A stretch of DNA of 64,000 nucleotides from Achromobacter aloeverae (GCF_004121055.1 NZ_PYAL01000002.1:248001-312000); one strand, 5' to 3'. Shown: positions 24,426 through 33,975, counted from the first letter of the stretch. Notes: a model not told the origin generated them from the sequence alone. Program-made: numbers and translations.

Positions 24426-25271
24426 ATGGTTAGAGAAGTCCAGGCAAGCCAAATTACCGATACCGTTGCGCGTCTGTGCATAGACGCCTGTCATCTGCTT
24501 CCCGACAACCTGATCCAGGGTTTCCAGGACGCCGCCGCGAAGGAGGTGTCGCCGCTGGGCAAGTCGGTCTTGCTCAAGTTGCTCGACAACGACAAGATCG
24601 CCCGCGAAAACAAGGTTTCCTACTGTCATGACACGGGCCTGACCATCGTTTTCATCGAGCTGGGCCAGGACGTGCACGTCAGCGGCGGCGCTTTCGAGGC
24701 CGCCGTGCAGGCGGGCGTGCGCAAGGGATACGCCGAAGGGTTCATGCGCAAGTCCGTGGTGTCCGATCCCCTGCTGCGCGTCAACAGCAACGACAATACG
24801 CCGGCCGTCGTGCACACCGAAATCGTTCCGGGCAGCGAAATCCATATCACCGTGCTGCCCAAGGGCGGCGGCAGCGAGAACTGGAGCACCATGAAGTTCC
24901 TGCTTCCCGGCGAAGGCGCCGAGGGAGTGAAGAAATTCGTGCTGTCCGCCATCGAGGCGGCCGGCGGCGCGGCCTGTCCCCCGCTGACGGTGGGCGTCGG
25001 CATCGGCGGCAGTTTCGACAAGGTCACTGCCATCGCGAAGCAGGCCATCCTGCGCGACATCGGGGACCATCATCCCGCGCCCCACATCGCCCAGCTCGAA
25101 CGCGAGTTGCTGGACCTCATCAACAGCACCGGCATAGGCCCCCAAGGGTACGGCGGTTCGACCACGGCGCTTTGGGTCGCGGTGGAGACGTATGCCTGCC
25201 ACATCACCGCGCTGCCGGTCGCGGTCAACATCCAGTGCCACGCCAGCCGGCGTGCCAGCGCCACCATCTGA
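24426..25271 (+). CDS. Class I fumarate hydratase-type hydro-lyase, alpha subunit (mesaconase/tartrate dehydratase family)
   Basis: ATG 24426 after GAAGGAGCG gives 281 residues. Three cysteines sit in the conserved contexts for the oxygen-sensitive [4Fe-4S] cluster: Cys67 (SYCHDTG), Cys184 (GGAACPPLTVGVGIGG) and Cys271 (VNIQCHASRRA). The family includes two-subunit fumarases, L-tartrate dehydratase TtdA and mesaconase. Only 11 bases after the Bug gene and 15 before the beta subunit. The substrate is not set by the sequence; cluster context favours mesaconate/citramalate or fumarate/malate. Confidence 0.92.
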   Translation: MVREVQASQITDTVARLCIDACHLLPDNLIQGFQDAAAKEVSPLGKSVLLKLLDNDKIARENKVSYCHDTGLTIVFIELGQDVHVSGGAFEAAVQAGVRKGYAEGFMRKSVVSDPLLRVNSNDNTPAVVHTEIVPGSEIHITVLPKGGGSENWSTMKFLLPGEGAEGVKKFVLSAIEAAGGAACPPLTVGVGIGGSFDKVTAIAKQAILRDIGDHHPAPHIAQLERELLDLINSTGIGPQGYGGSTTALWVAVETYACHITALPVAVNIQCHASRRASATI

Positions 25272-25286
25272 GCCCGAGGTATTGCC

Positions 25287-25853
25287 ATGGCAGTCCATCA
25301 TCTGCAAACCCTGCTCGACGACGAGGCCGTGCTGCGCCTGAACGTGGGCGACGAGGTCTATCTGTCCGGCGTCATCCTCATGGCCCGCGATGCCGCGCAC
25401 AAGCGGTTCGTCGACACGCTGGCGGCCGGCCAACCCCTGCCCGTGGACCTCAAGGACCAGGTCCTGTTCTATGGCGGCCCGGGACCGACCAAGCCGGGCC
25501 ACGCAATCGGGGTTGTCGCCCCGACGTCCGCGTATCGCATGGATCCCTATGCCACCGTGCTGTTCGACCATGGCGCGCGAGGCGCCATTGGCAAGGGGCC
25601 GCGCGGCGCGGCCATCCGTGCTTCCTGCCAGAAGAATCGCGCCGTCTGTTTTTCGGCGATCGGAGGGATATCGGCCACCTTGTTCGCGTGCATCCGTTCG
25701 GCGGAGGTCATCGCCTACGAGGACCTGAAGACCGAGGCGGTGCAGCGGCTCGTGATCGACAAGTTTCCCTTGCTCGTGACGAATGACGCCCACGGCCGCG
25801 ATATGTACGCGGAAGAGGTCGAGAAGTACCGGACCCAGCTGCGGAAGGCGTGA
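25287..25853 (+). CDS. Class I fumarate hydratase-type hydro-lyase, beta subunit
   Basis: 188-residue partner of the preceding gene (TtdB/FumA C-terminal domain family). Key segments are GDEVYLSGVILMARDAAHKRF, VLFYGGPGPTKPGHAIGVVAPTSAYRMD and the RGAIGKGPRG loop. Split alpha/beta genes are typical of tartrate dehydratase and archaeal or anaerobe fumarases. The stop overlaps the next gene's possible start. Confidence 0.92.
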   Translation: MAVHHLQTLLDDEAVLRLNVGDEVYLSGVILMARDAAHKRFVDTLAAGQPLPVDLKDQVLFYGGPGPTKPGHAIGVVAPTSAYRMDPYATVLFDHGARGAIGKGPRGAAIRASCQKNRAVCFSAIGGISATLFACIRSAEVIAYEDLKTEAVQRLVIDKFPLLVTNDAHGRDMYAEEVEKYRTQLRKA

Positions 25854-25855
25854 CC

Positions 25856-26656
25856 GTGCCCCGCGCTGCTTCCTATCTGTTCGTGCCGGGCAATCGGCCG
25901 GAGCGGTACGCCAAGGCGCTGTCCTGCGGCGCGGATGCCGTCATCGTCGATCTCGAGGACGCCGTGCCGCCCGCTGCCAAGGCGGCGGCGCGGGACGAGC
26001 TCCGGCAATGGCTGCGCGGCGCGAACGCGCGCGTCATCGTGCGCGTGAATGCCGCGGAAACGTCCTGGTTCGCGGACGATCTCGCGGCCTGCGCCAGTCC
26101 TAACGTGGCGGCCATCATGCTGCCCAAGGCGGACAACCCGGGCGACCTGGCAGCCTGCGCGCGCGTAGCGCCGCACGCGCGCCTGCTGCCCCTGGTCGAG
26201 ACGGCGGCGGGTTTCGACGCGCTGCGTTCGCTGGTCACGGTCCCGGGCGTCGAACGCATCGTCTTCGGCTCCATCGATTTCCAGCTTGACCTGGGCATAT
26301 CCGGGGAAGGCGAGGAACTGCTGTTCTTTCGATCGCAATTGGTGCTGGCCTCCCGCCTGGGCGGATTGGCCGCGCCGGTGGATGGCGTCAGCACGGAAAT
26401 CCAGGATGCCGGCATCGTGCAGGCCGATGCCGCCAAGGCAAGACGCCTGGGATTTGGCGCCAAGCTGTGCATACACCCGTCGCAGGTGGCGCCGGTGAAT
26501 GCCGCCTTCAGGCCCACGGCGCAGGAGGTGGAGTGGGCCAGGCGCGTGCTCGATGCCTCGGCCAGGGCCGAGGGGGCGGCGGCGGTCGTGGATGGAAAAA
26601 TGATCGACCTGCCGGTGGTCCTGCGTGCGCGTGCCATACTTGAGCAGGAGACATGA
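25856..26656 (+). CDS. HpcH/HpaI aldolase / CitE-like acyl-CoA lyase
   Basis: TIM-barrel C-C lyase of the citrate lyase beta family. About 266 residues, beginning with the family start PRAASYLFVPGNRPERYAKAL, then DAVIVDLEDAVPP (metal region), PLVETAAGF, the metal aspartate in FGSIDFQLDLGI, and KLCIHPSQVAPVN. Two GTG starts are possible, 25850 (overlapping the beta-subunit stop) and 25856; the latter has better spacing from GGAAGG. In this cluster it is a good candidate citramalyl-CoA or malyl-CoA lyase, giving acetyl-CoA plus pyruvate or glyoxylate. Confidence 0.88.
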   Translation: MPRAASYLFVPGNRPERYAKALSCGADAVIVDLEDAVPPAAKAAARDELRQWLRGANARVIVRVNAAETSWFADDLAACASPNVAAIMLPKADNPGDLAACARVAPHARLLPLVETAAGFDALRSLVTVPGVERIVFGSIDFQLDLGISGEGEELLFFRSQLVLASRLGGLAAPVDGVSTEIQDAGIVQADAAKARRLGFGAKLCIHPSQVAPVNAAFRPTAQEVEWARRVLDASARAEGAAAVVDGKMIDLPVVLRARAILEQET

Positions 26657-26688
26657 CATCGCCATGATCCCGTTCTTGCCTGGACCCC

Positions 26689-27588
26689 ATGCTTCCCGAC
26701 CTCGATTCCATCGCACTCTTCGTAAAAGCCGCTGAGTTACGCAGCCTGACGCGCGCGGCCGCGGCGTCCTCGATGGGCCTGGCGGCGGCAAGCCGTCGCA
26801 TCTCCCTGCTGGAGCACCGCCTGAGGTGCTCCTTGTTCGACCGGTCGCACAAAGGCGTCGAACTGACGCCGGCCGGCGTGACCCTGTTGCACCATGCCAG
26901 GCAGCTTCTGATCCAGGTGAACCAGATGCAGGCGGACCTGGATGAGCACGGGTCGGGCCGTCGCGGCGCCCTGCGGGTGCAGGCCAACACCTCCGCGATG
27001 GCGCAGTACCTTCCGGCGGATCTTGCAAGCTTCCACATCGACCACCCTGACGTGAACCTCACGGTCAAGGAGCGCTGGAGCGACCAGATCGTGCAGGCCT
27101 TGCTGCTGGGCGAGGCGGACGTCGGCATCATCAATCGCGGCGGTTCCCTGGAGGGACTGGAGTGCCATCCCTATCGCCGGGACCATCTCTGTGCCGTCAT
27201 GCCGCGCGAGCACCCGTTGACCCGGCATGACGATGTGTGGTTCGAGCAGGTCCTCGATTATCCCTTGGTGGGCCTGGAGTCGGGCGCATCGTTGATGGAC
27301 CTGCTGGCCGCCCAGGCCGGCCTCGCCGAGAAGGCGCTGAAGCTGCGCGTGCAGGTGCAGGGCTTCGAGGCCGTGTGCCGGATGATAGAGGCGGGCATGG
27401 GCATAGGCGTCCTGCCCAAGCATGCGGCCGAGGCATATCTGCCTGGCATGGGCCTGGATATTCGCGTTCTCAACGATAAATGGGCGAGCCGGCAAATGCT
27501 GGTGTGCACCGCTCGCGGAAGGGAGAAATCGGAGCCCCTGGTCAGGCTGGTGCGGGCGCTGTCGTACGCGTTTGGCGACGAGGCCTGA
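26689..27588 (+). CDS. LysR-family transcriptional regulator
   Basis: 299 residues with the N-terminal winged helix (LDSIALFVKAAELRSLTRAA...LAAASRRISLLEHRL) and a C-terminal periplasmic-binding-like effector domain. Encoded inside the catabolic cluster, same strand, between the lyase and the MFS carrier; it probably controls this cluster in response to the substrate or an intermediate (inference). Confidence 0.92.
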   Translation: MLPDLDSIALFVKAAELRSLTRAAAASSMGLAAASRRISLLEHRLRCSLFDRSHKGVELTPAGVTLLHHARQLLIQVNQMQADLDEHGSGRRGALRVQANTSAMAQYLPADLASFHIDHPDVNLTVKERWSDQIVQALLLGEADVGIINRGGSLEGLECHPYRRDHLCAVMPREHPLTRHDDVWFEQVLDYPLVGLESGASLMDLLAAQAGLAEKALKLRVQVQGFEAVCRMIEAGMGIGVLPKHAAEAYLPGMGLDIRVLNDKWASRQMLVCTARGREKSEPLVRLVRALSYAFGDEA

Positions 27589-27800
27589 CGCCGTCGCGCG
27601 TGGCCGCGCGCCCGCGTCCTGCCCGGCCGATTGCCTGCGGATTTGCAACAGTGCGTCCGCGCCGGACCTGTGCGCGGCCGGCGGCCGGTGCTAAATTCGC
27701 CTGGCAAGCAGAAAAGCGCCTTCCCCAGGGCGCAGGGAAACTGCCCGTCGCGGCGGTTCGTTCGTGAGAGTTTCATAAAAGAGAAAAGAGAGGAGACGCT

Positions 27801-29108
27801 ATGGAGAACGTTGCTGCACCGGGGCAGACCCCGGCTTCCGTGAGCACGGAAGATCAGCTATATCGCAAGGTGACACTGCGGCTTGTGCCGTTCCTGGTGC
27901 TTTGCTACGTGGTGGCCTACCTGGACCGGGTCAATGTCGGGTTCGCCAAATTGCAGATGCTGTCGGACCTGAAATTCAGCGATACGGTCTACGGCTTGGG
28001 CGCGGGGATATTCTTCCTGGGTTATTTCGTGTTCGAAGTGCCCAGCAACATTATTCTGCATAGGGTGGGGGCACGCATATGGATTGCCCGCATCATGATC
28101 ACCTGGGGCATTATTTCGTCGGCGATGATCTTCGTGACCACGCCGGGGATGTTCTATACCTTGCGTTTCCTGCTGGGCCTGGCCGAGGCGGGCTTCTTCC
28201 CGGGGATCATTCTTTATCTCACCTATTGGTTCCCCCATGCCCGACGCGGGCGCATCACCACGTTCTTCATGACGGCGGTGCCGCTGTCTGGCCTGATCGG
28301 CGGCCCCATCTCCGGCTGGATCATGCACACCTTCCACGGGGATCACGGCATGGCGGGCTGGCAGTGGCTGTTCCTGCTCGAAGGCATTCCGTCCGTGATC
28401 ATCGGCGTGATCGTGCTGCTGTGGCTGGACGATCGCATCAGCCACGCCAAATGGCTGTCCGATAGCGAAAAGGCGGTGTTGACGCGCAATATCGAGGCCG
28501 AGGAAAGGGCCAAGGAAGACCCTCCCATACGCGCGGCAATGACCAAGCCGCGGGTGTGGGCCATGGCCAGTATCTATTTTTCCTTCGTCATGGGCCTGTA
28601 CGGCGTCGGGTTCTGGATGCCGACGCTGATCAGCAACACCGGTGTCAAGGATCCCCTGGCCATCGGGCTGTTGACCGCGGTGCCCAACCTGTTCGCGGTG
28701 GTGGGCATGATCCTGATCTCGCGCAGTTCGGACCGCAAGCGCGAGCGGCGCTGGCACCTGGCGGTACCGGCCTTGATCGGTTCGATCGGCCTGGTGGGGT
28801 CGGCGGTGTGGTCTGGCAATACCTGGCTGGCCATCGTGTCCCTGACGCTGGCGAATATCGGCATCTGCACCGTGCTGCCGCTGTTCTGGAGCCTGCCGAC
28901 GGCCGTGCTGGGCGGCACCGCGGCAGCGGCGGCCATCGCGCTGATCAATTCGGTGAGCAACCTGGCCGGCTTCATCAGCCCGTATCTGGTGGGCTGGCTG
29001 AAGGACGCCACGGGCTCGACCAGCAGCGGCATTTATGTGCTGGCCGCCTGCCTGTGCGTTGGTGCGCTGGTGGCGCTGGCGCAGCCGGCCCGGCTGGTGA
29101 ATCGCTGA
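27801..29108 (+). CDS. MFS transporter, anion:cation symporter family
   Basis: 435 residues with 12 predicted membrane segments. The motif VVAYLDRVNVGFAKLQM after the first segment is the hallmark of the ACS branch (phthalate, tartrate, 4-hydroxyphenylacetate carriers). ATG 27801 follows GAGAGGAGACGCT. Located at the end of the dicarboxylate cluster about 210 bases after the regulator, it is the likely uptake carrier. A short GC hairpin without T-run lies between it and the convergent recJ. Confidence 0.92.
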   Translation: MENVAAPGQTPASVSTEDQLYRKVTLRLVPFLVLCYVVAYLDRVNVGFAKLQMLSDLKFSDTVYGLGAGIFFLGYFVFEVPSNIILHRVGARIWIARIMITWGIISSAMIFVTTPGMFYTLRFLLGLAEAGFFPGIILYLTYWFPHARRGRITTFFMTAVPLSGLIGGPISGWIMHTFHGDHGMAGWQWLFLLEGIPSVIIGVIVLLWLDDRISHAKWLSDSEKAVLTRNIEAEERAKEDPPIRAAMTKPRVWAMASIYFSFVMGLYGVGFWMPTLISNTGVKDPLAIGLLTAVPNLFAVVGMILISRSSDRKRERRWHLAVPALIGSIGLVGSAVWSGNTWLAIVSLTLANIGICTVLPLFWSLPTAVLGGTAAAAAIALINSVSNLAGFISPYLVGWLKDATGSTSSGIYVLAACLCVGALVALAQPARLVNR

Positions 29109-29153
29109 ACGGCGCGGCCTGGCCCGGCCCGCCGCCATCCAGCGGGCCGCCGG

Positions 29154-30854
29154 TCAGGACGCGTGTTCGATGACCAGTTGCACCGAAACCATGCCGTTCC
29201 AGATGTTCTGCTCCAGGCGGTAGACCACGTCCACCGTGTCGGGCAGCAGTTCGGCATGGCCGAACCAGATGGCCTCGAAGCGCTGCTGGCCCCGTACAAG
29301 CGATAGCTTCAGGTGCTTCTCGCCCAGCAGCCGCTGGCTGCGCACCTGGAAGGTGTCGAGGAACAGGGGCGCGGCGAAGCCGGCGCCCCAGACCTGTTGC
29401 TGCAGCAGGCCGGCGACCTCGGCATTGGCATAACCCGATTCCAGCGACCCGTCGGTCTCGATGACCGGTTCGAAACTGTCGCGGCCGGTCAGTTCGCGCA
29501 CGGCGGCATCGAAGGCGGGGCCAAAGCGCGCCAGGCCGTCACGGCCCAGCGTGAGGCCGGCCGCCATGGCGTGGCCGCCGAACTTGCGTATCAGGCCGGG
29601 ATGGCGCTTGGACACCAGGTCCAGCGCATCGCGCAGATGGACGTCGGGAATGGAGCGACCGGAGCCCCGCAGTTCGTCGTCGCCGGCGGGCGCGAATGCG
29701 AGGGTCGGGCGCCAGTATTTTTCCTTGAGGCGCGAGGCGACCAGGCCGACCACGCCCTGGTGCCAGCTGTCGTCATAGACGCAAACCGTGGCGCCCACCA
29801 CGTCCGCGCTGGTCTCCAGCGAGGCCAGCGCCTGTTCACGCATGGTGGTTTCGATGCTGCGGCGCTCGCGATTGATGGTGTCGAGCTGGCGGGCAATGTC
29901 CAGGGCCTCGCCTTCGTCGTCGGTCGTCAGGCAGGCAATGCCCAGGCTCATGTCCGCCAGCCGCCCGGCGGCATTGATACGCGGCCCCAAGGCGAAGCCA
30001 AGGTCGAAGCTGCTGGCGTTGCGCGGTTCGCGCGCGGCTACGGCGAACAGGGCGCGCAGGCCGGCCTGCATGCGGCCCGCACGCATGCGCTGCAACCCCT
30101 GCGTGACCAGCAGGCGATTGTTGGCATCCAGCTTGACCACGTCGGCCACCGTGCCCAGCGCCACCAGGTCGGACAGCGCATCCAGGCGCGGGCCGCCGTC
30201 GGCCGCGAAGACGCCGCGCCGGCGCAATTCCGCCCGCAGGCCCAGCATCAGGTAGAAGATGACACCCACGCCGGCCAGGTTCTTGGACGGGAAGCCGCAG
30301 CCGGGCTGGTTGGGATTGACGATGGCCAGGGCGTCCGGCAACAGGTCGCCTGGCAGGTGATGGTCCGTGATGACGACGTCCATGCCGGCGGCGTTGGCGG
30401 CCGCCACGCCGTCGACGCTGGCGATGCCGTTGTCCACGGTCACCAGCATGTCGGGCTTGCCGGACGGATGCCGGCAGGCCAGCTCGACGACCGCCGGCGA
30501 CAGGCCATAACCGGTTTCGAAACGATTGGGCACCAGGAAATCCACCGTGGCGCCCATCATGCGCAGGGCGCGCAAGCCCACCGCGCAGGCAGTGGCGCCG
30601 TCGCAGTCGTAGTCGGCCACGATAAGCATGCGACGGCCTTGCTGGATCGCATCGGCGAGCACGCGGGCGGCGTGTTCGCACTGGGTCAGGCCGGCGGGCG
30701 GAAGCAGGGCGGGCCAGCCCAGGCGGATGTCCTCGGGTTGCGTGACGCCGCGCGCCGCCCACAGACGGGCCAGCAGCGGATGGATGCCCGCGGCTTCCAA
30801 CACGCGGGTGATTTGAAAATCGGCGGGACGTACGGTCAGGCGCGGGGGGACCAC
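29154..30854 (-). CDS. recJ: Single-stranded-DNA-specific exonuclease RecJ
   Basis: 5'-3' exonuclease of RecF-type recombination and mismatch repair. DHH-family motifs are present: IVADYDCDGATACAVG and VITDHHLPGD, plus ALGPRINAAGRLADMS and GHAMAAGLTL of DHHA1. GTG 30854 is chosen: it follows CTGGAGCGCCTG and gives 566 residues beginning VPPRLTVRPADFQ; the longer frame runs into the overlapping upstream gene. The overlap with the RpfE-like gene is 19 bases, indicating coupling. Confidence 0.94.
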   Translation of the reverse strand: MVPPRLTVRPADFQITRVLEAAGIHPLLARLWAARGVTQPEDIRLGWPALLPPAGLTQCEHAARVLADAIQQGRRMLIVADYDCDGATACAVGLRALRMMGATVDFLVPNRFETGYGLSPAVVELACRHPSGKPDMLVTVDNGIASVDGVAAANAAGMDVVITDHHLPGDLLPDALAIVNPNQPGCGFPSKNLAGVGVIFYLMLGLRAELRRRGVFAADGGPRLDALSDLVALGTVADVVKLDANNRLLVTQGLQRMRAGRMQAGLRALFAVAAREPRNASSFDLGFALGPRINAAGRLADMSLGIACLTTDDEGEALDIARQLDTINRERRSIETTMREQALASLETSADVVGATVCVYDDSWHQGVVGLVASRLKEKYWRPTLAFAPAGDDELRGSGRSIPDVHLRDALDLVSKRHPGLIRKFGGHAMAAGLTLGRDGLARFGPAFDAAVRELTGRDSFEPVIETDGSLESGYANAEVAGLLQQQVWGAGFAAPLFLDTFQVRSQRLLGEKHLKLSLVRGQQRFEAIWFGHAELLPDTVDVVYRLEQNIWNGMVSVQLVIEHAS

Positions 30855-31855
30855 CAGGCGCTCCAGTTCTTTGCGGATGAAGGCAGCCAGGCCAGCAGGC
30901 GGCTGCGCGGTTTCAGGGTGAGGTCGACGCGACGGTCGCGGCCGAGCAGCAGGATGTCGGTCGGCCCGGCAGGCATGCCGCGGGCGTCGGACAGGGGCTT
31001 GAGGACGCGGGCGTCCAGTTGCTGCAAGGCCTGCAGCCAGGTGCCCCAGTCTTCGGCGGCGTAGGCGGGCAAGAGGTCCTCGACGACCTGGACGGGGGGC
31101 GCCGACGCGGCGGCCGGCGGGGTCCAGGGCGCGGCGCCGCCATACAGCCACAGCGTATTGACCGGCGGCAAGCCGCGGTCGGCGCGGCTTTGGTTGACGG
31201 GATGATCGTGCCAGACCATCTGGATTTCATTCATGAGGCGGCGCCATGGGCGCACGGCGGCATCCTGGTTCCACCAGCCGGCCAGCGACTGTCCGCCCAC
31301 GGCGGCGGGGCTGGCGGTGCGCGGACGCAGGTCCGCCGGCAGGCGCATGCGCCAGCGTCCGGGCGCCAAGGGGAGGGCGTCGAAATCCGTGCCGGCGAAC
31401 AGGGGCCGCGCGCTTTCATGCAGCGCGGCGTCTTCCTCGGCGCTCAGGGACAGGGCTTCCAACGGCAACAGGTTGGCGCTTTCGGTGCTGAGGGCGACAT
31501 GGGCCAGGTCGGCGATCCACACGGCGTCCGGGGGGGCGAAGGACGGGACGGCTATCCGGGACGCAGGGGACGCGGCCTGTCCGGCGGCCCGGGGCGCGTC
31601 GACCGTGGCTTGCGCCAGCAGCGGCCCCAGGCCTGCGCCTATCTGCTGGCCCGGCGCCGGCTGAAAACCGGCGCGCGCCAGTTGCCAGGCCTCATAGGGC
31701 GTACAGCCGGCGTCATGCGGGTCGAAATCGGCGGCGCGGGCCTCGGCGGCCCGCAGCCAGGCATGCAGGGTGGGCGCGGTGGCGGGCAGCCGTTTGGCCA
31801 GTTCATCGGCGATGGGCGGGCTGGCCGGCAGGGCGCCAGGTAGGACGATAAGCAT
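30836..31855 (-). CDS. RpfE-like conserved protein upstream of recJ
   Basis: 339 residues, start MLIVLPGALPASPPIADELA at ATG 31855. A characteristic segment is RLMNEIQMVWHDHPVNQSRADRGLPPVNTLWLYGGG-like. It resembles the uncharacterised family that includes Xanthomonas RpfE, also encoded beside recJ and sometimes annotated as phosphoglycerate-mutase-like. No signal peptide or membrane segment, and no catalytic motif that I can name. It overlaps recJ by 19 bases. The function is unknown. Confidence 0.72.
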   Translation of the reverse strand: MLIVLPGALPASPPIADELAKRLPATAPTLHAWLRAAEARAADFDPHDAGCTPYEAWQLARAGFQPAPGQQIGAGLGPLLAQATVDAPRAAGQAASPASRIAVPSFAPPDAVWIADLAHVALSTESANLLPLEALSLSAEEDAALHESARPLFAGTDFDALPLAPGRWRMRLPADLRPRTASPAAVGGQSLAGWWNQDAAVRPWRRLMNEIQMVWHDHPVNQSRADRGLPPVNTLWLYGGAAPWTPPAAASAPPVQVVEDLLPAYAAEDWGTWLQALQQLDARVLKPLSDARGMPAGPTDILLLGRDRRVDLTLKPRSRLLAWLPSSAKNWSAWWSPRA

Positions 31856-32027
31856 GGCGGGATTGTAGTGCGTGGCGCGCCCGGCCGGCCGCGGTGGCGG
31901 TATCCGGGATGGGGCGCGCCTTCCTGCCCGCTTCCCGCGCAAGGCTTCATCACGCGCCTCACATATATTTGCAATCGAGGGCGGGCGGGGGGTGGCGGCG
32001 CCGCGCCGTAATAGCCATAATGCGCGG

Positions 32028-33308
32028 GTGCTGAAAATACCCTACGAATTTTGGATCGGCGCCCGCTATGCGGGCATGGCCCGTATCACCAAGCGTCGCG
32101 GCCGCCGCGATCGTTTCATCTCGTTCATCGCCGCCAGCTCGATGGCGGGCATCGCGCTGGGCGTGGCGGCGCTGATCGTCGTCCTGTCGGTCATGAACGG
32201 CTTCCAGAAAGAAGTACGCGACCGCATGTTGTCGGTCTTGCCGCACATCGAGCTCTATGTGCCCGGGGCGGATGCCGACCGCGTGCTGGGCCAGTGGCAG
32301 CAGATCGCCGAGGCCGCCGAGCGCAACAAGGAGGTCCGGGCGGCCGCGCCCTTCGTCGCGGCCCAGGGCATGATCGTGCGCGGGCAGAGCCTGCACGGCG
32401 TGCAGGTGCGCGGCATCGAGCCGGGCATCGAAGGCAAGGTCTCGGATATTCCGAAGCAGATGGTGGCCGGCAACCTGGACGATCTGAAGCCCGGCTCCTT
32501 CGGCGTGGTGCTGGGGCGCGATCTCGCCGGCAGCATGGGCCTGGTGGTGGGCGATACCGTGCTGATGCTGGCACCGCAGGCGTCCGTGAGCCCGGCCGGC
32601 TTCGCGCCGCGCATGCGGCAATTCACGGTGGTGGGGATATTCTCTTCCGGCCACTATGAATATGATTCTTCCCTGGCTTTCGTCGACAACCAGGATGCGG
32701 CGCGGGTCTTCCGCGATACCGGCGTGGCGGGCGTGCGGCTGCGCATCGCCGACATGCAGCAGGCGCCGCAGGTCGCGGCCGAGTTGCAGCAAAGCCTGCC
32801 GCGCTACATCAGCGCCAGCGACTGGACGCGCAACAACCGCACGTGGTTCGCCGCCGTGCAGACGGAAAAGCGCATGATGTTCCTGATCCTGGCCTTGATC
32901 GTGGCGGTGGCGGCCTTCAACCTGCTGTCCTCGCTGGTGATGGCCGTGAAGGACAAGCAGTCGGACATCGCCATCCTGCGCACGCTGGGCGCGAGCCCGG
33001 GCGAGGTGGCGCGCATCTTCCTGGTGCAGGGCGCCTTGATCGGGGTGGTGGGCACCGTGGTCGGCGTGCTGGGGGGTATGCTGCTGGCCTATAACATCGA
33101 CGTCATCGTGCCTTTCATCGAACGCCTGTTCGGCGTGCACTTCCTGCCGCGCCAGGTCTATTTCATCAGCGAATTGCCGTCCGACCCACAGTCGGCGGAC
33201 ATCATCAGCATTGGCGTGACCTCGCTGGTGCTGTCGCTGCTGGCCACGCTTTACCCCAGCTGGCGCGCCTCGCGCCTGCAACCCGCGCAGGTGCTGCGAC
33301 ATGACTGA
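32028..33308 (+). CDS. lolC: Lipoprotein-releasing system permease LolC/LolE
   Basis: Inner-membrane subunit that releases outer-membrane lipoproteins toward LolA. GTG 32028 (VLKIPYEFWIGARYAG, 426 residues) is the family start; upstream residues are not conserved. One membrane segment near the N-terminus (FISFIAASSMAGIALGVAAL), a large periplasmic MacB-PCD-like domain, and three C-terminal segments (FLILALIVAVAAFNLL; ALIGVVGTVVGVLGG; SIGVTSLVLSLLATL) form the FtsX domain. It overlaps lolD by eight bases. Confidence 0.94.
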   Translation: MLKIPYEFWIGARYAGMARITKRRGRRDRFISFIAASSMAGIALGVAALIVVLSVMNGFQKEVRDRMLSVLPHIELYVPGADADRVLGQWQQIAEAAERNKEVRAAAPFVAAQGMIVRGQSLHGVQVRGIEPGIEGKVSDIPKQMVAGNLDDLKPGSFGVVLGRDLAGSMGLVVGDTVLMLAPQASVSPAGFAPRMRQFTVVGIFSSGHYEYDSSLAFVDNQDAARVFRDTGVAGVRLRIADMQQAPQVAAELQQSLPRYISASDWTRNNRTWFAAVQTEKRMMFLILALIVAVAAFNLLSSLVMAVKDKQSDIAILRTLGASPGEVARIFLVQGALIGVVGTVVGVLGGMLLAYNIDVIVPFIERLFGVHFLPRQVYFISELPSDPQSADIISIGVTSLVLSLLATLYPSWRASRLQPAQVLRHD

Positions 33309-33975
33309 TTACGCCCTGCACGCCGAAGACATCGTCAAGTATTACGACGACGGAGCAACCCGGGTCGATGTGCTGCGCGGCGTCAGCCTGAGCATCGAAC
33401 GCGGCGAAATGCTGGCCATCGTGGGCGCGTCGGGTTCCGGCAAGAGCACCTTGCTGCATATCCTGGGGCTGTTGGACATGCCCACCACCGGCACCGTGAC
33501 CGTCGATGGCGTGGCTGCGACGGGCCTGAGCGAATCCGCCAAGAGCAACCTGCGTAACCGTAGCCTGGGTTTCGTCTACCAGTTCCATCATCTGCTACCG
33601 GAATTTTCCGCGGTCGACAACGTGGCGATGCCCCTGATCGTGCGCCGCGTGAACCGGGACAAGGCGCGCGCCGCCGCCGAGGAAGTGCTGGGACAGGTGG
33701 GGTTGGCCGCGCGGGCCACCCATTATCCCGGGCAGTTGTCGGGGGGCGAGCGCCAGCGCGTCGCCCTGGCGCGCGCCCTGGTCACGCGGCCGGCCTGCGT
33801 GCTGGCCGATGAACCGACCGGGAACCTGGATCGCGGTACCGCGCACAATATGTTCGAGCTGCTCACTCGCGTGAACAAGGAGTCGGGTACGGCGTTTGCC
33901 ATCGTCACGCACGACCGCGAATTGGCCGGACTTGCCGACCGCCAACTGGCCATGGAAAACGGGCGGCTGGTCTGA
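33301..33975 (+). CDS. lolD: Lipoprotein-releasing ABC transporter ATPase LolD
   Basis: 224-residue ATPase: Walker A GASGSGKST, Q-loop FVYQFHHLLPEF, signature LSGGERQRVALARAL, Walker B VLADEPTGNLD and the switch histidine in IVTHDRE. ATG 33301 lies inside the end of lolC. A perfect 18-bp GC palindrome (33983-34000) follows the stop but lacks a T-run. Confidence 0.96.
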   Translation: MTDYALHAEDIVKYYDDGATRVDVLRGVSLSIERGEMLAIVGASGSGKSTLLHILGLLDMPTTGTVTVDGVAATGLSESAKSNLRNRSLGFVYQFHHLLPEFSAVDNVAMPLIVRRVNRDKARAAAEEVLGQVGLAARATHYPGQLSGGERQRVALARALVTRPACVLADEPTGNLDRGTAHNMFELLTRVNKESGTAFAIVTHDRELAGLADRQLAMENGRLV

